Assembly (NCBI GenBank): GCA_002304345.1 | Contig: NEUU01000006.1 | Coordinates: forward strand, 62,001 to 126,000 | Reading direction: 5' to 3' | Length of the DNA stretch: 64,000 nucleotides | Origin: Verrucomicrobia bacterium Tous-C9LFEB | GTDB lineage: Bacteria; Verrucomicrobiota; Verrucomicrobiia; Methylacidiphilales; UBA1321 | Shown: positions 54,946-64,000 of the stretch, piece after piece | Numbering within the stretch: the stretch's first letter is position 1 | How the letters are laid out: each line of letters starts with the position of its first letter | The notes under the pieces: model-generated | Seen by the model: the letters and a program-made list of their open reading frames with translations, nothing else | Databases searched by the model: none | What the model was told of the DNA's origin: nothing | Made by a program: the position numbers and the translations under genes

Positions 54946-56868
54946 CTATTTGACCCGTTCCTGAACGTCGGCCTGAACCTCGGTCCACCAGTCGTTGAGG
55001 TACGCCTTGCGCTCGGCCTTGACGGTGGCGAGATCGGTTTTCACTTCCGCCTGCGTGAAGAAATAGAATTTGATCTTCGGTTCCGTGCCCGAACCGCGAA
55101 CCGCCATGCGGCTGCCGTTGGCGAGATGGAAGAGGAGCATGGTTTCCTTCGGGATCACCTTGCCGTCGACGTCCTTGTAGTCCTGCTTGCCGAAGTCCTC
55201 AACCGCCACCACATCGCTGCCCTTCATCTGCTTGGGCGGATTTTCACGATAGGATTTGAGCAGCTTCTGGATCTGCGCCGCGCCGACCGCGCCCTCGAAG
55301 GTGAGCGTGCCGAGCTTTTCGGTGAAGTAGCCGAATTTTTTGTAGACCGCATCGAGGTAATCGATGATGGTCTGGCCATTCACCTTGGCCCACGCCGCGA
55401 CTTCCGCGAACATGAGCACCGCGGCGTTGGCGTCCTTGTCGCGGACGTAATCGCCGCCGGAGTACCCGTAGCTTTCCTCACCGCCGAAGATGAAGAAGGT
55501 TCCCTTCTCCAACTGCGCCGCGCGCTGTTTTTCAATCGGCTGGGCATCGTAATCCGCGAGGCCGGAGGCCTTCTCGTAATCGAGCATCTTCTCGCCGATG
55601 TACTTGAACCCAGTGAGCGTGTTGACGCACTTGATGCCGTAATGTTCCGCGATCTTCTTTTGCAGATCGGTCGTAACGAAAGTTTTGATCAACGCCGCGT
55701 GCGCCTTGTTCGCGTCGTTGACGATGCCCTTCGCGAAGAAGCGTTCCGTGCGGTAGGCCGCCATGATCGAGCCGATCATGTTGCCGGTGATGATTTCGAA
55801 TTCGCCCTTTCCATTGCGGCAGATGACGCCCATGCGATCCGCATCCGGGTCAGTCGCGAGAACAATGTCCGCGCCCTCGGCCTTGGCCTGGTCGACGCCC
55901 AACTGCAGGGCCTCCGCGTTTTCCGGGTTCGGCGAGGCGACCGTCGGAAACCGGCCATCGGCCTGATCCTGCTGCGCCACGACGCTGAAATCGAAGCCCC
56001 ACTGTTTCAACAGCGAGGGAATGATGCGGCGGCCGGTGCCGTGCACGGGAGTGTAGACGATCTTGAGTTTGCCTTGCGACGCCTTGATCGTTTCCGGTTC
56101 CAGCACGAGCGTACTGACCTCGTTGCGGTAGGCATCGTCCGCGCTGGAATCGAGAATATGAATCGGTGCGGGCGTGCCGGTGAAGGGTGGGAGCGGCGTG
56201 ACGTCGAGGGCGTTGACCTCGGCGATGACGCCGGAAGCGTGGGGTTCGACCAATTGACCACCATCGGCGAAGTAGGCCTTGTAGCCGTTATCGTGCGAAG
56301 GATTGTGGCTGGCAGTGATCATGACACCGACCTGCGCTTTCAACCAGCGGACGGAATACGAAAGCTGCGGCGTCGAGCGATCCTCGGGGAAAAGATAAAC
56401 CTCGATGCCGAGTTCGGCCCAAGCCTGCGCGACGAGTTCCGCGAAGAAGCGGGAGAAGTGGCGCGTGTCGTGCGAGACGACGCCCTTGATTTTCTGGCCC
56501 TTGAAATACTTCAGCAGGTATTGACCCGTGCCCTGCGCGGCGCGGCGGACGTTGACCGCGTTGAACATGTTCGAGCCGATGGCGGCGTGCTCGGGACGGC
56601 CGAGTTCCCCCGGCGTGCCGAGTTCGACCTGGGTCACCTTGCGGCCAATGGTGCGACCGCGAATGCCGCCCGTACCGAAGGCGAGCTTCTTGAAAAAGCG
56701 GTCGTTCAGCTCAGTCCATTCCCCCGCTGCCACGAGTTCCTCGATGCTGAGGCGGCCCCAGGCGGGCGTCTCGGCGGATTCGTACACGCGGAGAATGTTT
56801 TCGACGGTGGAGGGAAGGAGTTCTTTCGAGGCGGGTTCCACCGCCAGCAATTCACGCAGAGGCTTCAT
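54946..56868 (-). CDS. phosphoglucomutase/phosphomannomutase-type phosphosugar mutase
   Basis: A 640-residue enzyme of the alpha-D-phosphohexomutase family, which shifts a phosphate between C1 and C6 of a hexose. The substrate-phosphorylating Ser187 is in TASHNPSHD, the metal site is DPDADRMGV near residue 337, the sugar-binding loop is GGEESYGY near 470, and the C-terminal phosphate-binding loop is RGSGTEPKIKFY. An early FGTGGIRG segment is also typical. At 640 residues it is of the long type. It lies downstream of repeated leader copy B. Confidence 0.92.
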   Translation of the reverse strand: MKPLRELLAVEPASKELLPSTVENILRVYESAETPAWGRLSIEELVAAGEWTELNDRFFKKLAFGTGGIRGRTIGRKVTQVELGTPGELGRPEHAAIGSNMFNAVNVRRAAQGTGQYLLKYFKGQKIKGVVSHDTRHFSRFFAELVAQAWAELGIEVYLFPEDRSTPQLSYSVRWLKAQVGVMITASHNPSHDNGYKAYFADGGQLVEPHASGVIAEVNALDVTPLPPFTGTPAPIHILDSSADDAYRNEVSTLVLEPETIKASQGKLKIVYTPVHGTGRRIIPSLLKQWGFDFSVVAQQDQADGRFPTVASPNPENAEALQLGVDQAKAEGADIVLATDPDADRMGVICRNGKGEFEIITGNMIGSIMAAYRTERFFAKGIVNDANKAHAALIKTFVTTDLQKKIAEHYGIKCVNTLTGFKYIGEKMLDYEKASGLADYDAQPIEKQRAAQLEKGTFFIFGGEESYGYSGGDYVRDKDANAAVLMFAEVAAWAKVNGQTIIDYLDAVYKKFGYFTEKLGTLTFEGAVGAAQIQKLLKSYRENPPKQMKGSDVVAVEDFGKQDYKDVDGKVIPKETMLLFHLANGSRMAVRGSGTEPKIKFYFFTQAEVKTDLATVKAERKAYLNDWWTEVQADVQERVK

Positions 56869-56956
56869 AAGGTATAGGTGTTTTAGACAAAAAGAGCGCC
56901 ATTAACGAAGCGATTTTTTAGGGAGCGGGTTCCCCCATCGAAAAAAATGAAGCGCA

Positions 56957-57133
56957 GCTCCGAACCGCTCCCAACGTCTACACCCTTTTCTTGGTCCCGG
57001 TCCGGGACAAGGGGGATGCCGATTTCAAATTTCAGATTTGAGATTTCAGAAGGGAGCCTGCGCATGCCCCTATTTAAGCACAGATAACGGAAAGAGGTTT
57101 GCGTTAGGTTGGCTAGGTGAGCTACGTGTGCGA
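56957..57133 (-). repeat. repeated leader element, copy B (upstream of the phosphosugar mutase)
   Basis: On the minus strand this reads like 46112-46286 with blocks of high identity in the same order and similar spacing (177 against 175 bases), including the shared 27-base block next to the gene side. It ends about 90 bases before the mutase start. The other strand leads into the hypothetical gene at 57199. The remaining parts of this 330-base gap show no gene. Confidence 0.75.
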
Positions 57134-57198
57134 AAAAAGTGTGGTTTAGGGTGGCGAAACCCTTTCCCGTGCGGTATGGCTGGGTTCGGGAGAACGTC

Positions 57199-58506
57199 AT
57201 GAACCGGAATACGAAAACCGCCACCGTGATCGTAGAGGTGCTCGATACCACCGGAAGTCCGGTCCGTAGCGCAATGGTGCAGCGCGTCGGTTACCGCCTG
57301 AAGGAAACCCTTGCCTCCGCCTACGGTGTGCCGGAAGGCGATTTATGGCCCACGCCCAGCCCAACGCCCACCGATACCGAGGGCAGGACAACGCTGGTTT
57401 ATCCCCTCGAGGGCGAGGAGGGAATGCGGTTGGCCGTTCTGTTTGTAGAGGTCGCGCATCCCGATTTTTGCCGGACGCCAATCGAATTATCCGTGACCTC
57501 CCCCACTCCGCTGGTGCTTCAGCGGGGCGCTCGATTGACCCTCATCGGCGAATCCGAAACGAAAGACCTGCGTGTTCACGCGGATCTCGGAGTTGCTCGG
57601 TTCCTGCCGCCGATGGATTGGGTGCGTTCTTCCACTGACACGGTAACCGCCCGACTTCCCGCGGGTCGTTATGCCGTGCGCGCGATTGGCCTTGGCTCCA
57701 CCGATGAAGTTTTGTTCAGCGCACCCCAAGAGTTCCGGGCGGAAAATCAGACCGCCACCTTGCGCTTAGCCCTCACTCCGGGGCGTTCCGTGGCGGGCGC
57801 ACTCGATTCGTCCGTCCCCCGCCCCGTGCAACACGGGATCGTGGTTGCCGAGGTAACCACTCCCAGCGCGGCGGGAATCAACCTCTGGAAAACATCCGCT
57901 CCGCTCGCGGAAGACGGCACATTCCTACTGACGTCGTTACCACCGGGTGATCTGGCGCTCGTCGTTGTCTGCGACGGTTTTCTCTCCCAACCTACGGAAG
58001 CGGATTCTCGCTCTTGGAAGCCGCAAATTTTCCCCGCCGACACGCCCTCCCCGCTCCGGGTCCAGATGACTCCCTCGGGCACGGCGCGCATTCAAGTGCT
58101 CGGACCGGATCACGCGCCCTTGAACGGAGCCATCGTCTTGTTCAGCCCCAATCAGCAATTCCAGAGTGGCAATACCATTCTCGGCTCCTGTGCCGGGACT
58201 GCGGAAGCGTTCGAAAAAGGCGAGGCACCCAAGCCAGCCCTCAACAATCGGTATCAGGTTCAAACCGATGCGGCGGGGATCGCTCTCATTCCCAATCTTC
58301 CCCCAGGCCAACAGATTTTTTACGTGCACCACGCCGACTACGAAATGCCCATCGCGTTCGTGCCGTCTTACCCGGTGCGCGACGCGCGTATTGAGATCAT
58401 GGCCGGTGCCGTGGTTGAGCAGACCGTGACGATGGAAAAAGCGGGGACCCGTTCGCTCGTACGCGAAATTGAAAAATACGAAGCGGCGTTACAGCACAAG
58501 CGGTAA
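57199..58506 (+). CDS. hypothetical protein with carboxypeptidase-regulatory-like domains
   Basis: A 435-residue protein made of several beta-sandwich-like segments: ATVIVEVLDTTGSPVRSAMV with TDTEGRTTLVYPL, PAGRYAVRAIG, TPGRSVAGALD and IQVLGPDHAPLNGAIVLF with TDAAGIALIPNLPPGQQIFY. These fit the carboxypeptidase-regulatory/CNA-B-like type of fold. I chose the ATG at 57199, which has a good ribosome site (GGGAGAA); no signal peptide is evident after it. An upstream GTG at 57139 lies at the repeat border. Function unknown. Convergent with the ABC permease, 2 bases apart. Confidence 0.65.
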   Translation: MNRNTKTATVIVEVLDTTGSPVRSAMVQRVGYRLKETLASAYGVPEGDLWPTPSPTPTDTEGRTTLVYPLEGEEGMRLAVLFVEVAHPDFCRTPIELSVTSPTPLVLQRGARLTLIGESETKDLRVHADLGVARFLPPMDWVRSSTDTVTARLPAGRYAVRAIGLGSTDEVLFSAPQEFRAENQTATLRLALTPGRSVAGALDSSVPRPVQHGIVVAEVTTPSAAGINLWKTSAPLAEDGTFLLTSLPPGDLALVVVCDGFLSQPTEADSRSWKPQIFPADTPSPLRVQMTPSGTARIQVLGPDHAPLNGAIVLFSPNQQFQSGNTILGSCAGTAEAFEKGEAPKPALNNRYQVQTDAAGIALIPNLPPGQQIFYVHHADYEMPIAFVPSYPVRDARIEIMAGAVVEQTVTMEKAGTRSLVREIEKYEAALQHKR

Positions 58507-58508
58507 CC

Positions 58509-59570
58509 CTACGCCAAACGCGACTTCGTGCGTGCGAGGAGACCGAGGAAGAAGAGTCCGCCGAGAATGCTGGTGATGACGCCAATGGGGACTTCCTCGC
58601 CGACGACGAGACGGCGCGACAGGAGGTCGGCCCAGAGCAGGAGCAAGCCGCCGAGCAGGACGGAACCGGGCAGGACGAGGCGGTGATTCGGGCCGAGGAG
58701 TTTGCGGGTGATGTGCGGGACGATGAGTCCGATAAAACCGATGATGCCGCTGACCGCGACCGCCGCCGCCGCGAGCAGGGCCGCGGTGCCGAGGAGGACG
58801 AGCTTGGTCCGCTCGAGCGGGACGCCGAGGTGATGGGCGGTTTCTTCGCCGAGGGCGAGGAGATTGAGTTCGCGCCAATAATAGATGGCCACGCCGATAC
58901 CGAGAAGGACATACGGCACCAGCGCGGTGACGTAGACCCAGCCGTGGTTGGCGAGGCTGCCGAAAAGCCAGCTCATCGAGCCGCGCAAGGTGGAGGCTTC
59001 CTGCCGCATGAGCAGAAGCGTCACCATGGCGGTGGCGAGACTGCCGACGGCCATGCCGGTGAGGAGGAGCAAACTAACGGCAACACGGCTGCCGCGCTTG
59101 GCGAGGAGATAGACCAGCGCCGTAGTGCCGAGAGCACCGCCAAAGGCGAAGAGCGTGATCGTATTCAATCCACCCATCGAGATTTCCGCGCCGAGGCTGG
59201 CGGCGATGACGCCACCGAGGGCGGCCCCGGGAGAGACGCCGACGACAAACGAATCGGCCATCGGATTTTCAAAGAGCGCTTGCAAAAGGGCTCCGGCCAC
59301 GGCAAGCGCCGCGCCAACGAGCAAAGCCAACGCCACGCGGGGGAGCCGCAATTCCCAGATGATCGTGGTCTGATTGTCGGACGCCAGATTGGAAATCAGT
59401 CCCGCCTTCGCCGCAACCACGCGCACGACGTCGCCCACGGAATAGGTTTCCGTGGTGCCGAGACAGGTCGCGAACCAGACGCTGACCAGCAGCGCCCCGA
59501 GTATGAGCGCCAGCATCAACCCGGCGCGGCGGGTGGAGATCACCGATTTGCTCAGGAGCGAGTCGTTCAT
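58509..59570 (-). CDS. FecCD-type ABC transporter permease
   Basis: A 353-residue inner-membrane protein with about ten helices. Family features: RLPRVALALLVGAALAVAGAL and QALFENPMADSFVVGVSPGA in the first half, then GWLFGS-like SMSWLFGSLANHGW and VSGIIGFIGLIVPHITRKLLG in the second. It is the channel of an importer for cobalamin, heme or iron chelates. Start chosen at 59570, where its ATG overlaps the ATPase stop by four bases (ATGA), consistent with a translationally coupled operon receptor-ATPase-permease. Confidence 0.9.
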   Translation of the reverse strand: MNDSLLSKSVISTRRAGLMLALILGALLVSVWFATCLGTTETYSVGDVVRVVAAKAGLISNLASDNQTTIIWELRLPRVALALLVGAALAVAGALLQALFENPMADSFVVGVSPGAALGGVIAASLGAEISMGGLNTITLFAFGGALGTTALVYLLAKRGSRVAVSLLLLTGMAVGSLATAMVTLLLMRQEASTLRGSMSWLFGSLANHGWVYVTALVPYVLLGIGVAIYYWRELNLLALGEETAHHLGVPLERTKLVLLGTAALLAAAAVAVSGIIGFIGLIVPHITRKLLGPNHRLVLPGSVLLGGLLLLWADLLSRRLVVGEEVPIGVITSILGGLFFLGLLARTKSRLA

Positions 59571-60364
59571 GACGCGGCCTCCACTTGTCGCGGCAACAGG
59601 ACGAAGGGGTGGCCGGAGTGGGGATTGGTCTGCACGTCGACATCGACGCCGTAGATGGCTTTGAGATTCTGCCGGGTGATGATTTCCTTCGGCGTGCCTT
59701 GCGCATGAATCTTGCCGCCGCCCATGAGGACGAGCCGATCGCAATATTCCGGCGCGAGATGCAGGTCATGCGAAATGCAGAGCACCGCCACCTTGCAGTT
59801 GTGCGCGAGGTTGCGGATCAGTTTGAAAATCGCCAGTTGATGGCCCAGATCGAGATGCGCAGTCGGTTCGTCGAGCAGCAACACGGGCGTGCCTTGCGCC
59901 ACGGCGCGGGCGACGGCTACGCGCTGCAATTCACCACCGCTGAGTTCGTTGACAGGGCGTTCCTCAAGCCCGCGCAGATCGCAGCGTTCGATCGCCTCGT
60001 TGACCATCCGGTCGTCCTCCATGGTGGACACATTCCAGCCGTGCTGCCACGGGGAACGGCCCATTTCGACCACTTCGCGCACGGTGAAGGCGAAGAGCGG
60101 CGACTGGCTCTGCGGGACGACGGCGACGACTTGGGCGGTCTCGCGGCGCGAGTAGCGGGCCAGCGGTTTTCCCTCGAGAAAAATCTCGCCATAGGTCGGC
60201 GCGAGGAGTCCGGTCATGACCCGCAAGAGCGTGCTCTTGCCGCAGCCGTTGGGCCCAATCACGCCGACGAGTTCACCCCGATGCAAGTCCACATCGATCC
60301 CGTGCAGGACGGAGCGCGAGCCGTAGCCCGCGTCGATTTGTTTTACCTGATAGGCCGGGGTCAT
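59567..60364 (-). CDS. ABC transporter ATPase, FecE/BtuD type
   Basis: A 265-residue ATPase. Walker A is GPNGCGKST (37-45), the signature is LSGGELQRVAVARA (about 140-153), Walker B is VLLLDEPTAHLD (about 162-173), and the H-loop is CISHDLHLA. It powers import by the adjacent FecCD-type permease. The stop overlaps the permease start; 5 bases separate its start from the binding-protein stop. Confidence 0.93.
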   Translation of the reverse strand: MTPAYQVKQIDAGYGSRSVLHGIDVDLHRGELVGVIGPNGCGKSTLLRVMTGLLAPTYGEIFLEGKPLARYSRRETAQVVAVVPQSQSPLFAFTVREVVEMGRSPWQHGWNVSTMEDDRMVNEAIERCDLRGLEERPVNELSGGELQRVAVARAVAQGTPVLLLDEPTAHLDLGHQLAIFKLIRNLAHNCKVAVLCISHDLHLAPEYCDRLVLMGGGKIHAQGTPKEIITRQNLKAIYGVDVDVQTNPHSGHPFVLLPRQVEAAS

Positions 60365-60369
60365 GAAGA

Positions 60370-61383
60370 TCAGCGTTTGGCCGGAGCCAGTTCGGGATGC
60401 AAACCGTAGGCGATGATTTCCGCGGCTTCCATGAGACGCGGTCCGGGAATGGTGAGCAGATCGTCGGGCACGAGCACGAGACGATTATTCGCGACAGCCT
60501 TGATTTTGCTCCAGCGAGGATCGACGCGCATGCGCAGCCATTCTTTCTGCAGGAAATCGCCATCGACCTTGCCCTTGCCAATGGCGACGAGAATGACGTC
60601 GGGGTTGTTCTGGATGACGGTTTCCATGGCGAGTTGCGGCCACATGGTGGCGGCTTGCGCGGCGATGTTGTCGCCCCCGGCCAGTTGGATGAGTTCATGC
60701 GGGAAGCTCCCCTTCCCAGCGCTGTAAAGTCCGTTGATGCGGAGCAGGAGCAAGACCTTGGGACGGGGACCGGGCGGGAGGGATTGTAATTGTTTGGTGA
60801 GGGCCTCGCCGCGCTGGCGCATGTCGGCGACGATTTTCTCCCCGCGTTCGCGCAATCCCAGCAACGTCGCGAGGTCAACGGTGTCGCGATAGACGCTCTC
60901 AATCGAGGTATGCCGGAAGTACGCCGCGTGGATATTCAGGCGGTCAATCTGCCGCACGACTTCCTGCGGGGTGAGACCGGAGCCGACAACGAGATCGGGA
61001 TGCAGCCCGAGCATCTTCTCCATGTCGGGGTCCATGATGCCGCCGATCTTCGTCTTGGCGATGGCTTCAGGGGGGTGAATGCAATAGGTGGTGTCGGCCA
61101 CGATCCGGTCCCCGGCCCCGAGGGCGAAGATAAGTTCCGTGAGACTCGGCGCGAGGCTGACGATGCGCTGGGGCGGAGCCGGCAGGACGATCTCGCGACC
61201 GAAAGCGTCGCGGAAGTGGAGCGGGAAGCCGGGGGCGGTGGCGACGGTCGCGTGGGGAGAAGCCGCGGTTTTCGCGGCCTTGGACTTGGCCTGCGCCACG
61301 AAGCGGAAAAGCGAGATGATCGCGAGGGCAAAAATCAGGGTCCCGATCAGGACGCCAAAAGAGGTGAGAACGGGTTTGCGCAT
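60370..61383 (-). CDS. metal-chelate/cobalamin-type substrate-binding protein
   Basis: A 337-residue periplasmic binding protein of the helical-backbone (BtuF/FecB) type. An N-terminal hydrophobic segment (about 7-30) is followed by an Ala/Lys-rich stretch and PQRIVSLAPSLTELIFALGA, then LHPDLVVGSGLTPQEVV and SIPGPRL-like segment near the C-terminus. It may be membrane-anchored by the first helix. The substrate (cobalamin or ferric siderophore) cannot be told apart. I found no cobalamin riboswitch in the 236-base region upstream. Confidence 0.85.
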   Translation of the reverse strand: MRKPVLTSFGVLIGTLIFALAIISLFRFVAQAKSKAAKTAASPHATVATAPGFPLHFRDAFGREIVLPAPPQRIVSLAPSLTELIFALGAGDRIVADTTYCIHPPEAIAKTKIGGIMDPDMEKMLGLHPDLVVGSGLTPQEVVRQIDRLNIHAAYFRHTSIESVYRDTVDLATLLGLRERGEKIVADMRQRGEALTKQLQSLPPGPRPKVLLLLRINGLYSAGKGSFPHELIQLAGGDNIAAQAATMWPQLAMETVIQNNPDVILVAIGKGKVDGDFLQKEWLRMRVDPRWSKIKAVANNRLVLVPDDLLTIPGPRLMEAAEIIAYGLHPELAPAKR

Positions 61384-61585
61384 AAAACGTGTGAAGGTAC
61401 AGGGTTAACGAAATTCGAACGGTAACGCAATGCTGCAAGTAATTGACCGCTGACGGCTTGCGCCATTTTGACCCTCTGGAAGGAGGCGAAGGGACAGAAT
61501 TTTACGGTTGCAATCGCCCGTTTTTTTCGTAAACCGATGATTCCCAAAATATAAGATTTTTCCTGCATTTGGCATCCTTTTTGCC

Positions 61586-61591
61586 TATAAT
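61586..61591 (+). promoter_or_regulatory. possible -10 element of the small Cys gene
   Basis: TATAAT lies 29 bases upstream of the ATG at 61620. No good -35 hexamer is spaced at 16-18 bases, so this is tentative. Confidence 0.4.
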
Positions 61592-61619
61592 GGAAGTGAA
61601 TCTGTAATAAAAGAAGACT

Positions 61620-61808
61620 ATGAGTGAGAATGCTTGCCCCTGCGGAAAAGACAGTAAAACATGCCCGGCCGTGACCAAAGGTCAAAATGGTAAAGGGGAT
61701 GCGCCCCGTAACGTCAGCCTGAAATTCCGCAAGAATTACGATCACATCGCCTGGAGCGCCAAGACGAAGAAGTCCAAGCCCGGCGAGAAGTTCGTCAAAG
61801 TCTACTAG
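61620..61808 (+). CDS. small hypothetical protein with N-terminal cysteines
   Basis: A 62-residue basic protein: MSENACPCGKDSKTCPAV at the start carries three Cys in a C-x-C-x6-C pattern, then a Lys-rich part with RNVSLKFRKNYDHIAW and TKKSKPGEKFVKVY. The cysteines might bind zinc. No family is recognised. A -10-like TATAAT precedes it, and its coding composition and start look real. It converges with the gene on the other strand, sharing the four bases CTAG so that each gene ends in TAG. Confidence 0.6.
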   Translation: MSENACPCGKDSKTCPAVTKGQNGKGDAPRNVSLKFRKNYDHIAWSAKTKKSKPGEKFVKVY

Positions 61809-62344
61809 AACGCATTCTGCAGATACCAGCCCTGGGGACGCACAATCCATTTGTTCGTCCCGGTGGCGTAGGCCTGATCCGTCGTGCCGCTGAGTTCTAC
61901 CACCAGCTTGCCGCGGAAATTGTAAATCGTCACCCGCGAGGTGGGCAGGAGCACGATCTGTGTGCCGAAGACCACCTTGATCCGTTTCGCGAGCGGGACA
62001 TCGGTCCCCTTCTTCGTCTTGGCAATGAAAAGCTGGCTCGCCTCGTCGAACCGCACGCCGGGAAACGGGCAGTTGTAGGTCTCGCGATTGGTCACGGCAC
62101 TTTGCTCCTCGGCATAAGCGCCGGGAGAAAAGACGAGTTGCGCGCGGAACTCTTTTTTCGCCGCATCCCAGACGAGTTTATGGTCGTCCATGTCGCCGTA
62201 GGCCCAGCTTTGGGGCGTTTCGGGACTGATGATCTGGACCTTGACCACTTTCGCGGACGCTGTGGACTTCGGAGTTTGCGCGGACAAAACGCCCGGCAGC
62301 AAAAGGATTCCAACCCAGAACCAGCGGAAAAGTGGTCGCATCAT
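61805..62344 (-). CDS. secreted hypothetical protein
   Basis: A 179-residue exported protein with a signal peptide to about residue 23 (GVLSAQ). The mature part is VVKVQIISPETPQSWAYG, a middle of beta strands, and a C-terminal part with RIKVVFGTQIVLLPTSRVTIYNFRGKLVVEL. I do not recognise the family. Start taken at the first of two Met codons after the stop-free extension (62344); the extension upstream overlaps the CPBP gene's end and lacks a signal. It is followed on the other strand by the small Cys gene. Confidence 0.6.
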   Translation of the reverse strand: MMRPLFRWFWVGILLLPGVLSAQTPKSTASAKVVKVQIISPETPQSWAYGDMDDHKLVWDAAKKEFRAQLVFSPGAYAEEQSAVTNRETYNCPFPGVRFDEASQLFIAKTKKGTDVPLAKRIKVVFGTQIVLLPTSRVTIYNFRGKLVVELSGTTDQAYATGTNKWIVRPQGWYLQNAF

Positions 62345-62355
62345 GGGCGCAGTTT

Positions 62356-63066
62356 TTACCAAAAGTACCAGCGTTGCGACACCAAAACGTAAACGCCGAG
62401 TAACAAATTCGTGACGCCATGGGCAATCATGACCGCGCCGAGGCTCTTGGTGCGGATGAACCACCAACCGTAGAGCACACCGACCGCGAGGCCGAGCGGC
62501 CATTGCACCCCATGAACGCAAGCAAAGGCGACGGTGGTAACGGCGAAGGAAAAGAATCCGTAGGTGCCCATGGGCACTTTCTCGAAGTTGTCATTGATGA
62601 CGTCCTTCTGCGTCTCGGGAATCAGAAAGCGCATGAGGAAACCGCGCCAGAAGAGTTCCTCCATGATCGGGACGACAATCGTCGCGCCGAGAATGCGGAA
62701 CGCGGCGAGTCCAGCGACCATTTCCCAACCCCAGCCGGAGTCCTTGAAGAGGAGCGGATTGAAGCCCTTGGATAATTCCTCTGTGGTGCGCTTGATCAGG
62801 ACGAAATCGAGTCCGACCCAGATCACGCAGGCGATGGCCCCGATGGCGGCGGACTGCCAGATGATCGGTTTGGTGAGCGGACCGAACTCGGGGAAGCGGC
62901 GCCAGAGGAGCACGAGGACCATGCCGACGCAAAAGGTCTTGATCGGATAGACGATGTAGACCGCGCGCGGGTCGAGCGATTCCAGCCAGAGAAAAAAGCC
63001 GAATAAAAAGAACGGCGCGAAATAGGGAAAAATCGGATCACTCGCAAGCTGCTTCCAAAACTTCAT
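62356..63066 (-). CDS. CPBP-family intramembrane protease
   Basis: A 236-residue membrane protein with about 6-7 hydrophobic helices. The catalytic pair of the CAAX protease/bacteriocin-processing family is visible: EELFWRGFLMR near residue 138 with two adjacent Glu and Arg, and later conserved His in ACVHGVQWP and IAHGVTNLLLG. Proteins of this kind, sometimes listed as CAAX protease-related with PEP-CTERM systems, occur in exosortase-bearing bacteria, which fits the PEP-CTERM proteins here. The exact substrate is unknown. Confidence 0.83.
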   Translation of the reverse strand: MKFWKQLASDPIFPYFAPFFLFGFFLWLESLDPRAVYIVYPIKTFCVGMVLVLLWRRFPEFGPLTKPIIWQSAAIGAIACVIWVGLDFVLIKRTTEELSKGFNPLLFKDSGWGWEMVAGLAAFRILGATIVVPIMEELFWRGFLMRFLIPETQKDVINDNFEKVPMGTYGFFSFAVTTVAFACVHGVQWPLGLAVGVLYGWWFIRTKSLGAVMIAHGVTNLLLGVYVLVSQRWYFW

Positions 63067-63149
63067 GACTGGGGTCCTTGATTGAGGGAGGAATTTTTGA
63101 CGAAATTAACGGAATTTACGAAATGAGGGAAAGACTTTAAAAAAGGATT

Positions 63150-64000
<851 letters not shown>

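Noticed and set aside
55126..56877. 583-residue open frame on the plus strand
   Set aside because: Antisense shadow of the phosphosugar mutase gene; composition is that of a GC-rich mirror frame.
61384..61619. Cobalamin riboswitch upstream of the chelate importer operon
   Set aside because: No B12-box or conserved GCCACTG-type segment was found on the minus strand.

Overview
The window looks like a chromosomal stretch from a member of the Verrucomicrobiota. The reasons are secreted proteins ending in PEP-CTERM sorting tails (VPEP, a hydrophobic helix, then a basic cluster), several pilin-like proteins with an N-terminal methylation motif and a C-terminal H-x9-DG-type motif, many Gfo/Idh/MocA oxidoreductases, stand-alone LacI/AraC/IclR regulators, and no SusC/SusD pair. 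Assignment below phylum is not supported by what I can see.

Layout. 1-4.1 kb: the end of a zinc alcohol dehydrogenase, a polyferredoxin that looks like a NapH-NapG fusion, an exported Fe-S aldo/keto reductase, and a broken second aldo/keto reductase. 4.3-46 kb: a large mosaic carbohydrate-utilisation region made of regulator-led cassettes. These are: AraC + Gfo/Idh + DUF6807-like + oligogalacturonate lyase (4.3-8.2 kb); IclR + FAD oxidoreductase + two beta-helix proteins + pseudopilin + Gfo/Idh, then a PEP-CTERM beta-strand protein and an SSS transporter (8.2-18.7 kb); LacI + PEP-CTERM protein + GH39-like + pseudopilin + secreted paralogue + GH113-like (18.7-25.6 kb); AraC + secreted protein + GH39-like/CBM9 + GH106-like rhamnosidase (25.7-33.4 kb); LacI with PEP-CTERM + GH51-like on one side and GH2 + pseudopilin on the other (33.4-39.8 kb); a 1157-residue GH39-like enzyme, a second FAD oxidoreductase and an AraC regulator (39.8-46 kb). 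The enzyme set (PL22, GH106, GH51, GH2, GH39, GH113) points to breakdown of pectin/rhamnogalacturonan and hemicellulose-type glycans outside the cytoplasmic membrane, with uptake of products by the sodium symporter and intracellular oxidation.

46-64 kb is ordinary chromosome: LL-diaminopimelate aminotransferase, cysteine synthase, an orphan receiver protein, tRNA-Gln and tRNA-Glu, a PEP-CTERM zincin, an L,D-transpeptidase, MutL, ParB, a phosphosugar mutase, a metal-chelate/cobalamin-type ABC importer, a small Cys-containing protein, a CPBP membrane protease and the end of a U32 peptidase.

The most interesting non-obvious signals are: (1) three separate pseudopilin genes, each overlapping by 3-4 bases the stop codon of an upstream secreted or carbohydrate-active protein gene; (2) cognate-looking operators: GTTCCATTAATGGAAC and GTTCCTTTAGTGGAAC for the IclR regulator, and TGCTAC-nn-GTAGCA at both the second LacI gene and the GH2 gene; (3) a ~177-bp repeated leader in the same orientation upstream of two unrelated housekeeping genes (dapL and the phosphosugar mutase); (4) a ~146-bp nested palindromic, MITE/REP-like element before the GH2 gene; and (5) a tRNA-Glu whose 3' end overlaps the stop codon of a protein gene on the other strand. 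All functions are inferred by reading the sequence; no searches were run.
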